The position numbers and the translations under genes are program-made. From positions 436,907-500,906 of the forward strand of contig JANVCC010009742.1 in NCBI GenBank assembly GCA_025345505.1: DNA of 64,000 nucleotides, written 5' to 3'. Under the pieces are notes generated by a model. That model searched no databases and was not told the origin of the DNA. It worked only from the letters and a program-made list of their open reading frames with translations. Below, piece after piece: positions 38,022-46,770 of this stretch (positions are counted from its first letter, which is position 1; every line of letters begins with the position of its first letter). The DNA is from Todiramphus chloris collaris. Its lineage: Eukaryota; Chordata; Aves; Coraciiformes; Alcedinidae.

Positions 38022-39704
38022 CTATCCCCGATCACGGAACTTGTTGGTGATGGGATAACGCCGGTCGCGGCCGAAATTCTTCCGCGTCACCTTCACACCC
38101 GGCGCGGACTGCCGGCGCTTGTATTCGGCGAGATAGAGCAGGTGTTCGATCCGCTCCACCGTCTTGCGCTCATGGCCGCGCTCGACGATCTCGTCCACGC
38201 CCATCTCGTTCTCGACGAGGCATTCGAGAATGTCATCGAGCACCGGATAGGGCGGCAGCGAATCCTGATCCGTCTGGTTCTCGCGCAATTCGGCGGAAGG
38301 CGCCTTGCTGATGATGTTTTCCGGGATGACGATACCCGATGGACCGAGGCCGCCGGCGGGCACATTCCGGTTGCGCCATTCCGACATGGCGTAGACCTGC
38401 ATCTTGTAGATGTCCTTGATCGGATTGTAGCCGCCGTTCATGTCGCCATAGAGCGTGGCATAGCCCACCGACATTTCCGATTTGTTGCCCGTCGTGACCA
38501 CCATCGAACCGAACTTGTTGGAGATTGCCATCAGGATCGTGCCACGGGCCCGGCTTTGCAGATTTTCTTCGGTGATGCCCTCTTTCGTCCCTTCGAATGT
38601 CGGCCCGAGCGCTTTCAGAAAGCCTTCCACCGGCTCGAAGATCGGCACGATGTCGTAGCGACAGCCCAGCGCCTTGGCGCAGTCTTCCGCATCTTTCAGC
38701 GAATCCTTCGATGTATAGGTATAGGGCATCATCACGGCGCGCAGCCGCTCCTCGCCCAGCGCGTCGACAGCCAGCGCCGCGCAGATCGCCGAGTCAATGC
38801 CGCCGGAAAGCCCGAGGACCACATCCTTGAAGCCGTTCTTGTTGACGTAATCGCGCAGGCCCAGCATGCAGGCGCGATACTGCGCCTCCTCGCCCTCGGG
38901 GATTTTCGACATGGGGCCTTCCGAGCAGGACCACCCGCCCGTGCTGCGCCGCCACGTGGTGACAACAAGTTGTTCCTCGAACTGCGACATCTGGAACGCG
39001 ATGTTCTTGTCCGGATTGAACGCAAACGAAGCACCGTCGAAAATCAGATCGTCCTGACCGCCGAGCTGGTTGGCGAAAATCAGCGGTAAACCGGTTTCGA
39101 TCACCTGGCGCAGCACCACCTGATGGCGCACATCCACCTTGCCGTTGTAATAGGGCGAGCCATTGGGCACGCAGAGTATCTCCGCGCCGCTCTCGGCCAG
39201 TGTCTCGCACACGCCGAGGTCGCCCCAGATATCCTCGCAGATCGGAATGCCGATGCGGATGCCGCGGAAATTCACCGGCCCCGGCATCGGCCCCTGCTGG
39301 AACACCCGCTTCTCGTCGAACTCGCCATAGTTGGGCAGATCGACCTTGAAGCGTTCCGCAATCACCTTGCCGCCATCCAGCACCATGACCGAATTGTGCA
39401 GGCCGCTCTCGCGCCGCAGCGGCGTACCGATAATCACCCCCGGTCCGCCATCCGATGTGTCGGCCGCAAATTCTATTGCCGCCTTTTCGCAGGCTTCGAT
39501 GAAGGCTGTCTTCAGCACCAGATCTTCCGGCGGATAGCCTGAGATAAACAGCTCCGTGAACAGGATGAGATCGGCGCCCTGCCGCGCGGCGTCGGCCCGT
39601 GCTTCACGCGCTTTTGCCAGATTACCCTTGATGTCACCCAGGACAGGATTGAGCTGGGCGATGGCGATACGGAGGATGTCGGGATTTTTGCTCATATTGA
39701 ACAT
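38022..39704 (-). CDS. nadE: Glutamine-dependent NAD+ synthetase
   Basis: A 560-residue two-domain enzyme for the last step of NAD synthesis. The N-terminal nitrilase-like glutaminase has the Glu-Lys-Cys triad region: FTELFISGYPPEDL for Glu, RFKVDLPNYGEFDE for Lys, and GIPICEDIWGD for Cys. The C-terminal synthetase has the PP-loop LGLSGGIDSA and TTGNKSEMSVGYATLYGD. Both halves are intact and of normal length. ATGs at 39704 and 39695 (MSKNPD) are both possible; neither has a clear ribosome binding site. Confidence 0.96.
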   Translation of the reverse strand: MFNMSKNPDILRIAIAQLNPVLGDIKGNLAKAREARADAARQGADLILFTELFISGYPPEDLVLKTAFIEACEKAAIEFAADTSDGGPGVIIGTPLRRESGLHNSVMVLDGGKVIAERFKVDLPNYGEFDEKRVFQQGPMPGPVNFRGIRIGIPICEDIWGDLGVCETLAESGAEILCVPNGSPYYNGKVDVRHQVVLRQVIETGLPLIFANQLGGQDDLIFDGASFAFNPDKNIAFQMSQFEEQLVVTTWRRSTGGWSCSEGPMSKIPEGEEAQYRACMLGLRDYVNKNGFKDVVLGLSGGIDSAICAALAVDALGEERLRAVMMPYTYTSKDSLKDAEDCAKALGCRYDIVPIFEPVEGFLKALGPTFEGTKEGITEENLQSRARGTILMAISNKFGSMVVTTGNKSEMSVGYATLYGDMNGGYNPIKDIYKMQVYAMSEWRNRNVPAGGLGPSGIVIPENIISKAPSAELRENQTDQDSLPPYPVLDDILECLVENEMGVDEIVERGHERKTVERIEHLLYLAEYKRRQSAPGVKVTRKNFGRDRRYPITNKFRDRG

Positions 39705-39748
39705 ATATCATTTCGCTGGAGATTAAACAATGCGACTCACACGCGGTT

Positions 39749-40099
39749 TCAGGAAAGAAATACGTGCCATAGCGTATAGAACCAGACGATGGCGACGAGA
39801 ACAACCGAGATCAGCACAGCCAGCGATCCGCAATCCTTGGCGATCTGGATGTCGCGCTGGAAATCCCGTGACACGGCGTTGCACGCCGCTTCAATGCCGG
39901 TGTTCAGCACCTCGATCATGATCAGGATAAGCACCGAGCCGGTCAGGACCAGGAAAACCAGCACGGATGGCGCAATCGCTGCCGCGACGGGAATCGAGAG
40001 GATGAAAAGGATGAGTTCCTGCTGAACCGCCTTTTCATGCACCGCCAGGTGCCTGAGCGCGCGCATGGAATTGACGAATGCCAGTATTAGCCGCTGCAT
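39749..40099 (-). CDS. dgkA: Diacylglycerol kinase, prokaryotic type
   Basis: A 116-residue small membrane enzyme with three membrane helices and the DagK signature EVLNTGIEAACNAV followed by the active-site region DFQRDIQIAKDCGSLAV. It phosphorylates diacylglycerol to phosphatidic acid, recycling lipid left by periplasmic glucan or LPS modification. GGGAG lies before the ATG at 40099. It lies just upstream of nadE on the same strand with a 45-base gap. Confidence 0.95.
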   Translation of the reverse strand: MQRLILAFVNSMRALRHLAVHEKAVQQELILFILSIPVAAAIAPSVLVFLVLTGSVLILIMIEVLNTGIEAACNAVSRDFQRDIQIAKDCGSLAVLISVVLVAIVWFYTLWHVFLS

Positions 40100-40177
40100 G
40101 GTTTGCTCCCGTCCGTCCGTAACGGCAGCTATAAAGCCAGATCGGGCGGCGTCAATCCTTCACCCGTTCCCGGCCCC

Positions 40178-40597
40178 TCAGTCGCCCGCCACGACGATAC
40201 CGCCGCCGCTCGCCACATATTTCGGCAGATCGTCGCCGATTTCGTAATAGTCGCCCTTGTCGCCGACGAAAATATGCACTTCGCCCTTGAGACTGGTCGG
40301 CTTGTCGAACGATCCGGCCATCACCGAGATGTAGTCGAGATCATGGTGTTTCCAGAACATCACCGATCCGCAATTGCGGCAGAAACCGCGCGCCGCATAT
40401 TCGCTGGCGGCATACCATTTGATGTTTTCCTCACCCGTGATGGTGATGGCATCCTTCTGGACATTGGTCGCCGCATAGAAATGGCCGGATTGCTTGCGGC
40501 ACTGCGAGCAATGGCAATAGACGATCCCGCGCAGCTTGCCATGCGCCTTGAAGCGGATGCCTCCACACAGACACGATCCACTATGCAATTCCGACAT
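40178..40597 (-). CDS. GFA family zinc protein (glutathione-dependent formaldehyde-activating fold)
   Basis: A 139-residue protein with the Cys ligands of the GFA/CENP-V fold: CLCGGIRF, YCHCSQCRKQSG and FCRNCGS. Only a few members of this family are true S-(hydroxymethyl)glutathione synthases and most are uncharacterised, so no substrate is assigned. AGGAG precedes the ATG at 40597. It stands between nhaA and dgkA on the same strand. Confidence 0.9.
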   Translation of the reverse strand: MSELHSGSCLCGGIRFKAHGKLRGIVYCHCSQCRKQSGHFYAATNVQKDAITITGEENIKWYAASEYAARGFCRNCGSVMFWKHHDLDYISVMAGSFDKPTSLKGEVHIFVGDKGDYYEIGDDLPKYVASGGGIVVAGD

Positions 40598-40660
40598 CAG
40601 GCGGACTCCTGTTCAAAACAGCAAAAGACTAGGCTTGCGCCAGCGTCCTGCCTTGCGCGA

Positions 40661-41848
40661 TCACGCCTTTGCCGACCGTGTCAGCGACATGCGCAAAAGC
40701 GCGGCGCCGACGACGGCGGAAAGCAGTGATCCGAGCAGCACGCCCAGCTTTGTTTCATCCTGCAGCAGGGGCGAATTCGCATAGGCGAGGAGGCCAATGA
40801 ACAGGCTCATGGTGAAGCCGATGCCGCACAGCATCGAAACCCCATAGATCTGGAACCAGCTTGCACCAGCCGGGCGTTCTGCCAGCCGCAACTTTATCGC
40901 CAGCAGCGCAAAGGCAAAGACGCCGATCTGCTTGCCGACGAACAGGCCGGCCGCCACGCCAAGGGGGACGGGATCGGCAAGGTTGGACAGCGAGACGCCG
41001 CTGAAGGACACGCCCGCATTGGCAAAACCGAAGATCGGCACGATGGCAAAGCCGACCCAGGGCTGGATGGCGTGCTCCAGCTTGAGCAGCGGCGATTCGG
41101 TTGCCCCCTGCCCGTCCTTGGCCCCGCGCATCGGAATGGTCAGCGCCAGGAGGACACCGGCCACCGTGGCATGCACGCCCGATTTGAGCACAAGAATCCA
41201 CAGAATGACGCCGAGGACGAGGTAGGCCCAGAGCCGCACCATGCCGAGACGGTTCATGGCCATCAGGATGACGAAAACACCGGCTGCACCGGCAACGGCG
41301 GGAATATTCAGCCCGTCCGAATAGAACAGCGCGATGATGAGGACCGCGCCCAGATCGTCGATAATGGCAAGCGCCGTCAGGAAAACCTTCAGGGACAAAG
41401 GCACGCGCGAACCAAGCAGGGACAAAACACCGAGCGAGAAGGCGATATCCGTTGCCGACGGAATGGCCCAGCCCCGCGCCGTTTCGGTGCCGGCATTGAA
41501 GGCAAGGAAGATGGCCGCCGGAACGACCATGCCGCCGACCGCGGCGAAGCCCGGCAATGCGCGCCGTGACCAGCTGGACAACTGGCCGCTGATCATTTCA
41601 CGTTTGATTTCCAGCCCGACCAGCAGGAAGAAGATCGCCATCAGCGCATCATTCACCCAGTGAAGAATACTCAGGCCGCCGACATAGGTCTTCAGAAGGC
41701 CGAAATAACCGTCACTGAGCGGTGAATTGGCAATGATCAGCGCCAGCGCGGCCACCACCATCAGGATGATGCCACCGGAGGCTTCGCTCTCGATGAAGGA
41801 ACGGAAAGACGCTGTCAGGCGGATTCGGCGCGAAGGTTTTGTTGTCAT
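40661..41848 (-). CDS. nhaA: NhaA Na+/H+ antiporter
   Basis: A 395-residue integral membrane protein with about 12 helices. The family signature is intact: [19 protein letters not shown] near the N-terminal third, then the two ion-binding aspartates in [16 protein letters not shown], and [21 protein letters not shown]. It exports sodium in exchange for protons at alkaline pH or high salt. AAGG lies before the ATG at 41848. No regulator adjoins. Confidence 0.96.
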   Translation of the reverse strand: MTTKPSRRIRLTASFRSFIESEASGGIILMVVAALALIIANSPLSDGYFGLLKTYVGGLSILHWVNDALMAIFFLLVGLEIKREMISGQLSSWSRRALPGFAAVGGMVVPAAIFLAFNAGTETARGWAIPSATDIAFSLGVLSLLGSRVPLSLKVFLTALAIIDDLGAVLIIALFYSDGLNIPAVAGAAGVFVILMAMNRLGMVRLWAYLVLGVILWILVLKSGVHATVAGVLLALTIPMRGAKDGQGATESPLLKLEHAIQPWVGFAIVPIFGFANAGVSFSGVSLSNLADPVPLGVAAGLFVGKQIGVFAFALLAIKLRLAERPAGASWFQIYGVSMLCGIGFTMSLFIGLLAYANSPLLQDETKLGVLLGSLLSAVVGAALLRMSLTRSAKA

Positions 41849-41952
41849 GGAACCTTGATAGAATCCAAAGACATAAATTTCCAGCCAAAACGGCCCTGCG
41901 TTCTGACAGATGCGTGATCAGGTCAGGATTGTTACCCCAATCGCCCAAAACA

Positions 41953-41980
41953 AAGGGCGGCCCTTTTGGAGGCCGCCCTT
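41953..41980 (-). terminator. Intrinsic terminator of DAHP synthase
   Basis: A 10 bp perfect stem (41953-41962 / 41971-41980) with an 8-base loop. Read on the - strand it is followed by TGTTTTGG, 28 bases after the DAHP synthase stop. Confidence 0.8.
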
Positions 41981-42007
41981 GCCGTTCATGCCAGTTGTTC
42001 AGACGGA

Positions 42008-43387
42008 TCAGCCGTTGACGGCGATCTTCTGCGGATGCGCGTTGCGCTCCTTCTTGAGAAGTTCTGCAACGAGGAACGCCAGCTCCAGCGCCTGGTCGGC
42101 GTTGAGGCGCGGATCGCAATGGGTGTGGTAGCGGTCCGACAGATCTTCCGCCGAAATCGCCCGTGCACCGCCCGTGCATTCCGTCACGTTCTTGCCGGTC
42201 ATTTCGATGTGGATGCCACCGGGATAGGTGCCTTCCGCATGATGAACGGCAAAGAAGCCTTCAACTTCCTTCAGGATACGGTCGAAGGGCCGTGTCTTGT
42301 AGCCATTGGCCGTGATCGTGTTGCCATGCATCGGGTCACAGGACCAGACCACATCGCGGCCTTCCTTCTGCACGGCGCGGATCAGCTTGGGCAGATGGTC
42401 GCCCACCTTGTCATGGCCAAAACGGGCAATGAGGGTCAGGCGGCCGGGTTCGTTTTCCGGGTTGAGCAGATCGATCAGCCTGATCAGACCGTCGGGCTCC
42501 AGCGAAGGGCCGCATTTGAGGCCGAGCGGGTTCTTGATGCCACGGCAGTATTCCACATGGGCATGGTCCGGCTGGCGGGTACGGTCGCCGATCCAGATCA
42601 TGTGGCCCGACGTGCCATACCAGTCACCGGACGTGGAATCCACGCGGGTCAATGCCTCTTCGTAGCCAAGCAGCAAGGCCTCGTGGCTGGTGTAGAAATC
42701 CGTCTCGCGCAGCGTGTGGTTGGTTTCCGACGTGATGCCGACGGCACGCATGAAGTCCATCGTATCGGAAATCGTGCGGGCCAGGGATTCATAACGCTCG
42801 CCCTGCGGGCTGTCCGAAACGAAGCCAAGCATCCACTGGTGCACGTTCTCGAGGTTGGCATAGCCACCCTGGGCGAAAGCGCGCAGAAGGTTCAGCGTTG
42901 CAGCCGACTGGCGATAGACCATTTCCTGGCGGTTCGGATCGGGGATGCGGGCAGCCTCGGTGAACTCCATGCCATTGATGATGTCACCGCGGTAAACCGG
43001 CAGCTCGATACCATCCTTGGTTTCCGTATCGGCAGAGCGCGGCTTGGCGAACTGACCGGCAATGCGGCCGATTTTCACGACCGGCTGCGATGCCCCGAAG
43101 GTCAGGACAACCGCCATCTGCAGGAACACGCGGAAAAAGTCGCGGATATTGTCCGCGCCATGCTCGGCAAAGCTCTCGGCACAGTCGCCGCCCTGCAACA
43201 GAAAACCCTGCCCTTTGGACACGGCTGCGAGCTGGCGCTTCAGCTTTCGCGCCTCACCTGCAAAAACCAGCGGCGGATAGGTACGAAGACGGCCCTCGAC
43301 ATCGCTCACAGCCTGAGCGTCCGGATAAAAAGGCGCCTGCTTGATTGGCTTGCCTCTCCAGGAAGTCGGTGTCCAGTTCTTCGTCAT
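42008..43387 (-). CDS. Class II 3-deoxy-7-phosphoheptulonate (DAHP) synthase
   Basis: A 459-residue type II (plant/AroAII-like) DAHP synthase, the first enzyme of aromatic amino acid synthesis, joining phosphoenolpyruvate and erythrose 4-phosphate. Key regions are [14 protein letters not shown] with the metal-binding Cys, [22 protein letters not shown], and [15 protein letters not shown] with the metal Glu. The start ATG at 43387 has AGGTG upstream. It stands alone, with a terminator downstream. Alphaproteobacteria commonly rely on this class. Confidence 0.96.
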   Translation of the reverse strand: MTKNWTPTSWRGKPIKQAPFYPDAQAVSDVEGRLRTYPPLVFAGEARKLKRQLAAVSKGQGFLLQGGDCAESFAEHGADNIRDFFRVFLQMAVVLTFGASQPVVKIGRIAGQFAKPRSADTETKDGIELPVYRGDIINGMEFTEAARIPDPNRQEMVYRQSAATLNLLRAFAQGGYANLENVHQWMLGFVSDSPQGERYESLARTISDTMDFMRAVGITSETNHTLRETDFYTSHEALLLGYEEALTRVDSTSGDWYGTSGHMIWIGDRTRQPDHAHVEYCRGIKNPLGLKCGPSLEPDGLIRLIDLLNPENEPGRLTLIARFGHDKVGDHLPKLIRAVQKEGRDVVWSCDPMHGNTITANGYKTRPFDRILKEVEGFFAVHHAEGTYPGGIHIEMTGKNVTECTGGARAISAEDLSDRYHTHCDPRLNADQALELAFLVAELLKKERNAHPQKIAVNG

Positions 43388-43553
43388 TATTGCACCTGTT
43401 TTCTATTGTCCGCACTGGGTAGCGGTGGTTTGCGTTTTCCGGTTGCTCCGGAAGGCGCTCATATAGTGGAAATATCCCTATTATACCAGTCCTGTTAAGG
43501 TTTGCGGCGGAAACACGAAATCGAGATTGTCGCAGGCGGCATTTTGATTTACG

Positions 43554-43569
43554 TTGACGTTAAAGTCAA
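43554..43569 (+). promoter_or_regulatory. Possible MerR-type operator before the alpha/beta hydrolase
   Basis: TTGACGTTAAAGTCAA is a near-perfect palindrome overlapping TTTACGTTGACGTTAAA. It resembles the ACGT-containing sites used by MerR-family regulators such as LiuR in alphaproteobacteria. It is very close to the start codon (15 bases before 43584). Confidence 0.3.
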
Positions 43570-43583
43570 AGTTGGAGCCGCCG

Positions 43584-44468
43584 ATGCGCGACATTGCTTT
43601 TCAAGCCTCTGATGGCTTTCCCCTGCATGGCACCATGTTTGACGGAAAAGGTGCCGGGCCGGCGGTCCTGATCTCCTCCGCGGCCGCCGTTCCCAACACA
43701 TTCTACCGGCACTTTGCCCATAAACTGCTCGATTGCGGTGCCTCCACGGTGCTGACCTACGATTATCGCGGCGTCGCGAAATCCGGAACGCCGAAGGGAT
43801 GGACCACGCGCCTCGGCATGAAAGACTGGGGCGTGCTCGATTTTCCCGCGGCAGTCGATGTTCTCAAGCGCGCAGCCGGCGACAGGCCTCTGGTGGGCAT
43901 CGGCCATTCCTATGGCGGCCTGGCGCTTGGCCTCAGCAACCGGTCTTCCGACTTTGCCCGCTATACATCGCTTGCTTCGCTCTCCGGCTATTACCGCTAT
44001 ACGGCCGAACCGTTTTCCGTCTTTGCCAAGATGAACTTCCTCGCCCTGCCCCTGGCGCTCTCGCTCGGACGCGTGCCCAAATGGAGCGGTATCGGCGAGG
44101 AACTGCCCGGCAGTGTCTTCCAGGACTGGGCACGCTGGTGCCGCAATCCCAATTTCCTTTTCGGCGACGCCAGAACGCCGGAGTCGAAGCATTTTCAGTC
44201 GGTGCGCACGCCCCTCCTTGCCGTCGGATTGACCGATGATCCCTGGGGAACGCCGAAGGCAATCGATCACCTTTTGACCCACTACGGCAATGCGCCGACA
44301 AACCAGCTGTGGCTATCCCCGCAGCAATCGACCGGCGGCGCAATCGGCCACCTCGGCTTCTTCCGCAAGCACCATACCGCCACGCTGTGGCCGCCCGTCA
44401 TCGACTGGCTGCTGCACGGGAAGGTGCCGCACGGCGCAACGCACCGCGCCGAACAACGCGTTGCCTGA
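43584..44468 (+). CDS. Alpha/beta hydrolase
   Basis: A 294-residue serine hydrolase fold protein. The nucleophile elbow is GIGHSYGGLALGL (Ser ~ residue 109), TYDYRGVAKSGTP is the strand-turn before the active site, and HLGFFRK near the C-terminus supplies the likely catalytic His. DDPWGTP is a candidate acid region. The substrate is unknown. The start at 43584 has GGAG 9 bases upstream; a TTG at 43554 is less likely. The 3' end is close to the convergent TetR gene, with a 17-base gap. Confidence 0.85.
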   Translation: MRDIAFQASDGFPLHGTMFDGKGAGPAVLISSAAAVPNTFYRHFAHKLLDCGASTVLTYDYRGVAKSGTPKGWTTRLGMKDWGVLDFPAAVDVLKRAAGDRPLVGIGHSYGGLALGLSNRSSDFARYTSLASLSGYYRYTAEPFSVFAKMNFLALPLALSLGRVPKWSGIGEELPGSVFQDWARWCRNPNFLFGDARTPESKHFQSVRTPLLAVGLTDDPWGTPKAIDHLLTHYGNAPTNQLWLSPQQSTGGAIGHLGFFRKHHTATLWPPVIDWLLHGKVPHGATHRAEQRVA

Positions 44469-44485
44469 AGGAATGCGTTGATGTC

Positions 44486-45124
44486 TCAGGCGTAGGGCGT
44501 ACCCGCCATTGCGGCTTTGAGGCCGAGGGTTCCCTGGTCGACAAGCCCGAGGAAGACGGCTGTCGCTTCCCGCGCATCCTGTTTCAGCTGAAAGGAGCGG
44601 TGCGCCTGGACGAAAGCCGTGGTCCATGTCGCCAGAAGCAGCCCGGCGGCAAGAGCGGCATCGGAATCGTCTGGTTCCCGCCCCGCGCTCTCGGACAGGG
44701 CCAGACTGATGGTCTGCGCAAGCTCGTCACGGATCGCTCTCGCCCGGGCCTTCAGGGTTTCACTGCCCTCGATCGTCGCCATGAAGGCCTGGCTCCTGAC
44801 CGAAAACCGGAGATAAGGAACGTCCTCCGCAGCCAGCCGATGGGCCAGCAGACGCAATGTCTCGACCGGGGTGATGCCGGGCTCGCGCCGCTGCAACGCG
44901 TCACGCAGCATCTCGTGCCCCTCTTCCTCGCGATCGAAGAACATGTCCTCCTTGCGGGGAAAGTGATTGAACACCGTCATCCGCCCGACATCGGCGGCGG
45001 ACGCAATCTCGTCTACCGTCACATGATCGAAGCCACGCTGCATGAAAAGCCGGGTGGCGGCGATGGAAATGCTTTGCCGGGTGGCGAGGCGCTTACGGGA
45101 TCGGCGGTCGGATGGCACTGTCAT
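44486..45124 (-). CDS. TetR-family regulator, divergent from flavin monooxygenase
   Basis: A 212-residue TetR regulator. The N-terminal helix-turn-helix is in TVDEIASAADVGRMTVFNHF, preceded by ISIAATRLFMQRGFDHV; the ligand-binding half is all helical. It is divergent from the flavin monooxygenase at 45230. Two copies of one palindrome (TGTACTGAGTACA) lie between them, so it is the probable repressor of both genes. The start is uncertain: GGAGG lies one base before the ATG at 45124 but at good distance from a GTG at 45118. Confidence 0.9.
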   Translation of the reverse strand: MTVPSDRRSRKRLATRQSISIAATRLFMQRGFDHVTVDEIASAADVGRMTVFNHFPRKEDMFFDREEEGHEMLRDALQRREPGITPVETLRLLAHRLAAEDVPYLRFSVRSQAFMATIEGSETLKARARAIRDELAQTISLALSESAGREPDDSDAALAAGLLLATWTTAFVQAHRSFQLKQDAREATAVFLGLVDQGTLGLKAAMAGTPYA

Positions 45125-45147
45125 GCCTCCGCTGATAGCACGATTTA

Positions 45148-45160
45148 TATACTGAGTACA
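45148..45160 (-). promoter_or_regulatory. TetR operator O1 over the tetR promoter
   Basis: TATACTGAGTACA is one base short of the perfect palindrome at 45201. On the - strand, a possible promoter (TGTCAA, 17 bases, TATATA) has its -10 box in this site, so binding would block tetR transcription. Confidence 0.6.
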
Positions 45161-45168
45161 ATTTTGTA

Positions 45169-45213
45169 TTGACACGCAGCGCTGGATGATCCCATATAAG
45201 TGTACTGAGTACA
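45169..45213 (+). promoter_or_regulatory. Promoter and TetR operator O2 of the flavin monooxygenase
   Basis: TTGACA (45169-45174), an 18-base spacer, and CATATA (45193-45198) make a good promoter. TGTACTGAGTACA (45201-45213) is a perfect 6-1-6 palindrome directly downstream, over the expected transcription start. It matches O1, 53 bases away centre to centre. Confidence 0.65.
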
Positions 45214-45229
45214 TATTAGGATCAAGTAT

Positions 45230-46729
45230 ATGAGAAATGACATTGATGTCGTGGTCGTGGGAGCCGGCCCAGTCGGGCTCCTCACCGCCATTGAACTAAC
45301 TTTGGGCGGTGCGCGCGTTCTCGTGCTGGAGCGCCTCGCCACGCCGAGCCTGGAAATGAAGGCCGGCGGGCTCGGGCCATTGGGGCTTGAGGCGTTGCAG
45401 CGGCGCGGCATGACGGCCGCCATCGCCGCCGCCGAGGCGAGCAGTTTCGCGGCGATGGCGCAGTCCGGGCTGGACCCGCGGGCGAAAGGATCGAAGTACA
45501 GCGGCCATTTCGCCGGCCTTTCCCTGATCCGGAAGGATGCGCAGACAGAGCCGGAACGCCGCGCCCGCCCCGTGGACCAGCAGGCCCTCGAAGCCATGCT
45601 GGCCGACCGCGCACACGCGCTTGGAATCGATGTCCGCCGCGACTGTGAAGTCACCCACTTCATCCAGCATGCGGATGGCGTCGATGCGGAATGGACATCT
45701 CCCGCGGGCACAAACCATGTGCGCTGCGCCTACCTCATCGGATGTGATGGCGGACGCAGTTCGATCCGAAAAATGGCCGGCTTCGATTTTCCCGGCACGC
45801 CGCCCTCGTCCACCTTCTACCAGGCCGTTGCCGAAATCGATCATCCCGACCGCCTGGCACCGATGGGCTGGCGGCGCACGTCGGGCGGTATCTTCTCCTA
45901 CGGGCCTTTCCCCGGCCGGCTGGTGATGATCGAATTCACCGGTGCGCCGCAGGACCGGCAGGCGCCGGTCACGCGGGAGGAGATCGAAGCGGTTCTGCGC
46001 CGTGTCAGCAGTGCCGATGTCCGCGTCAAGGCGCTCGAAAGCGGCAGCCGATGGACTGACAACACGCGGCTTGTCGACACCTACCGCCAAGGCCGGGTGC
46101 TGCTGGCCGGCGATGCGGCGCATATCCATACACCGTTCGGCGGTCAGGGCCTCAGTCTCGGGCTCGTGGATGCCGCAAATCTCGGCTGGAAGCTCGCCGC
46201 CGTCATTCGCGGCGAGATGCCCGAAACCCTGCTCGATACCTATACGGACGAGCGGCGCCCCGTTGCCGAAGCCGTTCTGGCAAACACGCTTGCCCAGATG
46301 GCCATCATGCGGCCCGATCCGCAGGCGGGCGCGATGCGCGATATCATCGTCAACCTCATGCAGTTCGATGACGTCAACCGCTTCATTGGCGAAATGATGA
46401 GCGGCCTCTCCATCCGCTACGATCTCGGCCCGGAACGGGACGAGGTTGGCCGGCTGACGGGCGACCGGCCGGTAAGCCCTGGCGATGCCGGAACCTCGCT
46501 CTACGATCTGATGCAGGATGGCATGGGCGTTCTGCTCGACGCCTCCGCCGGAGGGAAGGCCTCCAGCCTCGTTGCCGCCCGCACAGGAAGAGTGCGGTGC
46601 ATCGCCGTCGATGCAGGACCTTCCCTGCTGATCCGTCCGGACGCCTGCATTGCCTGGGCGGGTGACAACGACAGCACGGACGGTTTGGAGCAGGCACTCC
46701 GGCGCTGGTTCGCGCCATCACAACCGTGA
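45230..46729 (+). CDS. FAD-dependent aromatic monooxygenase under TetR control
   Basis: A 499-residue class A flavin monooxygenase. VVVVGAGPVGLLTAIELTLGG binds FAD, LIGCDGGRSSIRKMAG is the DG motif, and LLAGDAAHIHTPFGGQGLSLG the GD motif. A thioredoxin-like C-terminal region without active cysteines follows from ~405. It is clearly a paralogue of the protein at 20045 but is regulated differently, by the divergent TetR gene. The substrate is likely a phenolic or polyketide compound, perhaps the TetR ligand. AGGA lies 9 bases before the ATG. Confidence 0.9.
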   Translation: MRNDIDVVVVGAGPVGLLTAIELTLGGARVLVLERLATPSLEMKAGGLGPLGLEALQRRGMTAAIAAAEASSFAAMAQSGLDPRAKGSKYSGHFAGLSLIRKDAQTEPERRARPVDQQALEAMLADRAHALGIDVRRDCEVTHFIQHADGVDAEWTSPAGTNHVRCAYLIGCDGGRSSIRKMAGFDFPGTPPSSTFYQAVAEIDHPDRLAPMGWRRTSGGIFSYGPFPGRLVMIEFTGAPQDRQAPVTREEIEAVLRRVSSADVRVKALESGSRWTDNTRLVDTYRQGRVLLAGDAAHIHTPFGGQGLSLGLVDAANLGWKLAAVIRGEMPETLLDTYTDERRPVAEAVLANTLAQMAIMRPDPQAGAMRDIIVNLMQFDDVNRFIGEMMSGLSIRYDLGPERDEVGRLTGDRPVSPGDAGTSLYDLMQDGMGVLLDASAGGKASSLVAARTGRVRCIAVDAGPSLLIRPDACIAWAGDNDSTDGLEQALRRWFAPSQP

Positions 46730-46740
46730 CCCCGTCCGGG

Positions 46741-46768
46741 TCGAGCCTTTAGCGGAGCAAAGGCTCGA
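46741..46768. terminator. Bidirectional terminator-like hairpin between flavin monooxygenase and gor
   Basis: A 10 bp perfect stem TCGAGCCTTT / AAAGGCTCGA (46741-46750 / 46759-46768) with an 8-base loop, in the 41 bp gap between two convergent genes. Confidence 0.7.
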
Positions 46769-46770
46769 TA

